From NCBI GenBank assembly GCA_937967955.1, contig CALBUB010000135.1, positions 1 to 14,636 on the forward strand: DNA of 14,636 nt, given 5' to 3'. This DNA comes from an uncultured Bacillota bacterium. Its GTDB lineage: Bacteria > Bacillota > Clostridia > Tissierellales > Tepidimicrobiaceae. The position numbers and the translations under genes are program-made. Below, one piece after another: positions 14,180-14,636 of the stretch (position 1 is the stretch's first letter; every line of letters starts with the position of its first letter). The notes beneath the pieces were generated by a model. That model had not been told where the DNA came from, ran no database searches, and saw only the letters and a program-made list of their open reading frames with translations.

Positions 14180-14215
14180 AAAAGGCTTGGGCCTATGTAT
14201 GGGCCTAAGCCTTTT
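14180..14215. terminator. Strong terminator between the aldehyde dehydrogenase and IclR-type genes
   Basis: A 14-bp stem, AAAAGGCTTGGGCC with GGCCTAAGCCTTTT (14180-14193 and 14202-14215), one G:U pair, 8-nt loop. The A-rich and T-rich ends make it usable in both directions. It lies about 135 bp past the dehydrogenase stop, so that transcript would have a long 3' tail. Confidence 0.85.
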
Positions 14216-14350
14216 ATACAAAGTATTATGAGAAACTTTTATTACTCCTAAAGGCCTAAAAACATGCAAGCAGCTAATGCCATAATCTTTGCTGAACTTT
14301 TCGTATCCTCCACCTTACTGAGCCTTAACCAATTTTATAGGATATAATTT

Positions 14351-14636
14351 TTATTCATACATTACATGGCCAAATAGTTCTTCATCAGTAGGCTGAGTAT
14401 CAGGAATTGGATAGGAAACCCAAGTGGTGTTTAACAGGTGTTTCCAAGTGATATTCTCACTTGAAATATTTCCACCCCAAGTGCCACAGCCAAGGCTTAA
14501 AGTCATTGGCATTCCGTTAGTCCAAGCACCACTATTGGCTAAACATTGGGGCTGCCTTACCATTACACGGCTTGTGTAGGTCTTCATTGCAAATTCTACT
14601 ATGCGCTCTTCATTGTTTGAGTGGATTCCACAAGAA
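14351..14636 (-). CDS. CoA-acylating aldehyde dehydrogenase, C-terminal fragment (runs off the window)
   Basis: The reading frame is open to the right edge, so only the last 94 or so residues are seen. Family members convert an aldehyde plus CoA and NAD(P)+ to acyl-CoA. Seen: CGIHSNNEERIVEFA, then RVMVRQPQCLANSGAW and the hallmark TLSLGCGTWGGNISSENITWKHLLN, which corresponds to the LGCGSWGGN...SEN...KHL(I/L)N region of the EutE/PduP/AdhE N-domain family. The gene ends in VMYE and a TAA stop. The QCLANSGAW..GMP variant reminds me of proteins labelled acylating sulfoacetaldehyde dehydrogenase, but the substrate cannot be fixed from the tail alone. The catalytic Cys is outside the window. It ends about 280 bp before the IclR-type gene, with a terminator between, so it belongs to a separate upstream unit, possibly under IclR control. 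Confidence 0.85.
   Translation of the reverse strand, partial: SCGIHSNNEERIVEFAMKTYTSRVMVRQPQCLANSGAWTNGMPMTLSLGCGTWGGNISSENITWKHLLNTTWVSYPIPDTQPTDEELFGHVMYE

Noticed and set aside
14057..14269. 70-codon minus-strand frame between the IclR-type gene and the aldehyde dehydrogenase
   Set aside because: It runs through the strong terminator at 14180-14215 and the IclR promoter, begins at a TTG without a ribosome site, and its translation has no family features.
14248..14313. Short frame VEDTKSSAKIMALAACMFLGL after the aldehyde dehydrogenase
   Set aside because: It looks somewhat protein-like and follows a purine-rich stretch, but at 21 codons with a GTG start and poor spacing it could easily be chance or a gene remnant.
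1..14636. CRISPR arrays, tRNA/rRNA genes, insertion sequences, phage or defence genes
   Set aside because: No regularly spaced repeats, no cloverleaf-like or rRNA sequence, and no transposase, integrase or defence domain was found; the gene content is metabolic throughout.

Overview
This window looks like a piece of chromosome from a low-GC, anaerobic, amino-acid-fermenting Firmicute (Clostridia or Tissierellia type). That is inferred from the AT-rich sequence, AAGGAGG-type ribosome binding sites, frequent GTG/TTG starts, short-loop terminators with U tracts, and the oxygen-sensitive ferredoxin-linked enzymes (indolepyruvate:ferredoxin oxidoreductase, a tungsten/molybdenum aldehyde oxidoreductase). 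All recognisable genes lie on the minus strand, so biological order runs from high to low coordinates. I see no rRNA, tRNA, CRISPR array, insertion sequence or phage gene.

Right part (about 14636 to 7290), 2-oxoacid and aldehyde metabolism. It starts with the C-terminus of a CoA-acylating aldehyde dehydrogenase, cut by the window edge. An IclR-family regulator with its own promoter and terminator follows, then iorA and iorB (indolepyruvate:ferredoxin oxidoreductase) and an aldehyde:ferredoxin oxidoreductase, tightly spaced as one operon. Next, under a separate good promoter, comes a neurotransmitter:sodium symporter of the short bacterial (MhsT/Tyt1-like) size. Together these suggest uptake of hydrophobic or aromatic amino acids, oxidation of their transaminated 2-oxoacids to acyl-CoA with reduced ferredoxin, and handling of aldehyde side products. 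A metallo-beta-lactamase-fold hydrolase lies just after the transporter, with a perfect 16-bp inverted repeat over its translation start region.

Middle part (about 6250 to 2283), a four-gene operon: two small multi-spanning membrane proteins (one resembling the DUF5058 family) followed by two different M20-family zinc amidohydrolases/peptidases, ending in a strong terminator. I infer that the membrane pair is a two-subunit transporter for amide or peptide substrates that the M20 enzymes cleave in the cytoplasm. This is the best candidate for an undescribed system here.

Left part (about 2105 to 1), a LacI-family regulator (RbsR-like) and ribokinase, preceded by three LacI-type palindromic operators with centres exactly 16 bp apart. 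The rest of a ribose operon may continue beyond the left edge.

Several likely translation starts are TTG or internal GTG/ATG codons rather than the longest possible ones. They were chosen by Shine-Dalgarno spacing and are explained per gene.
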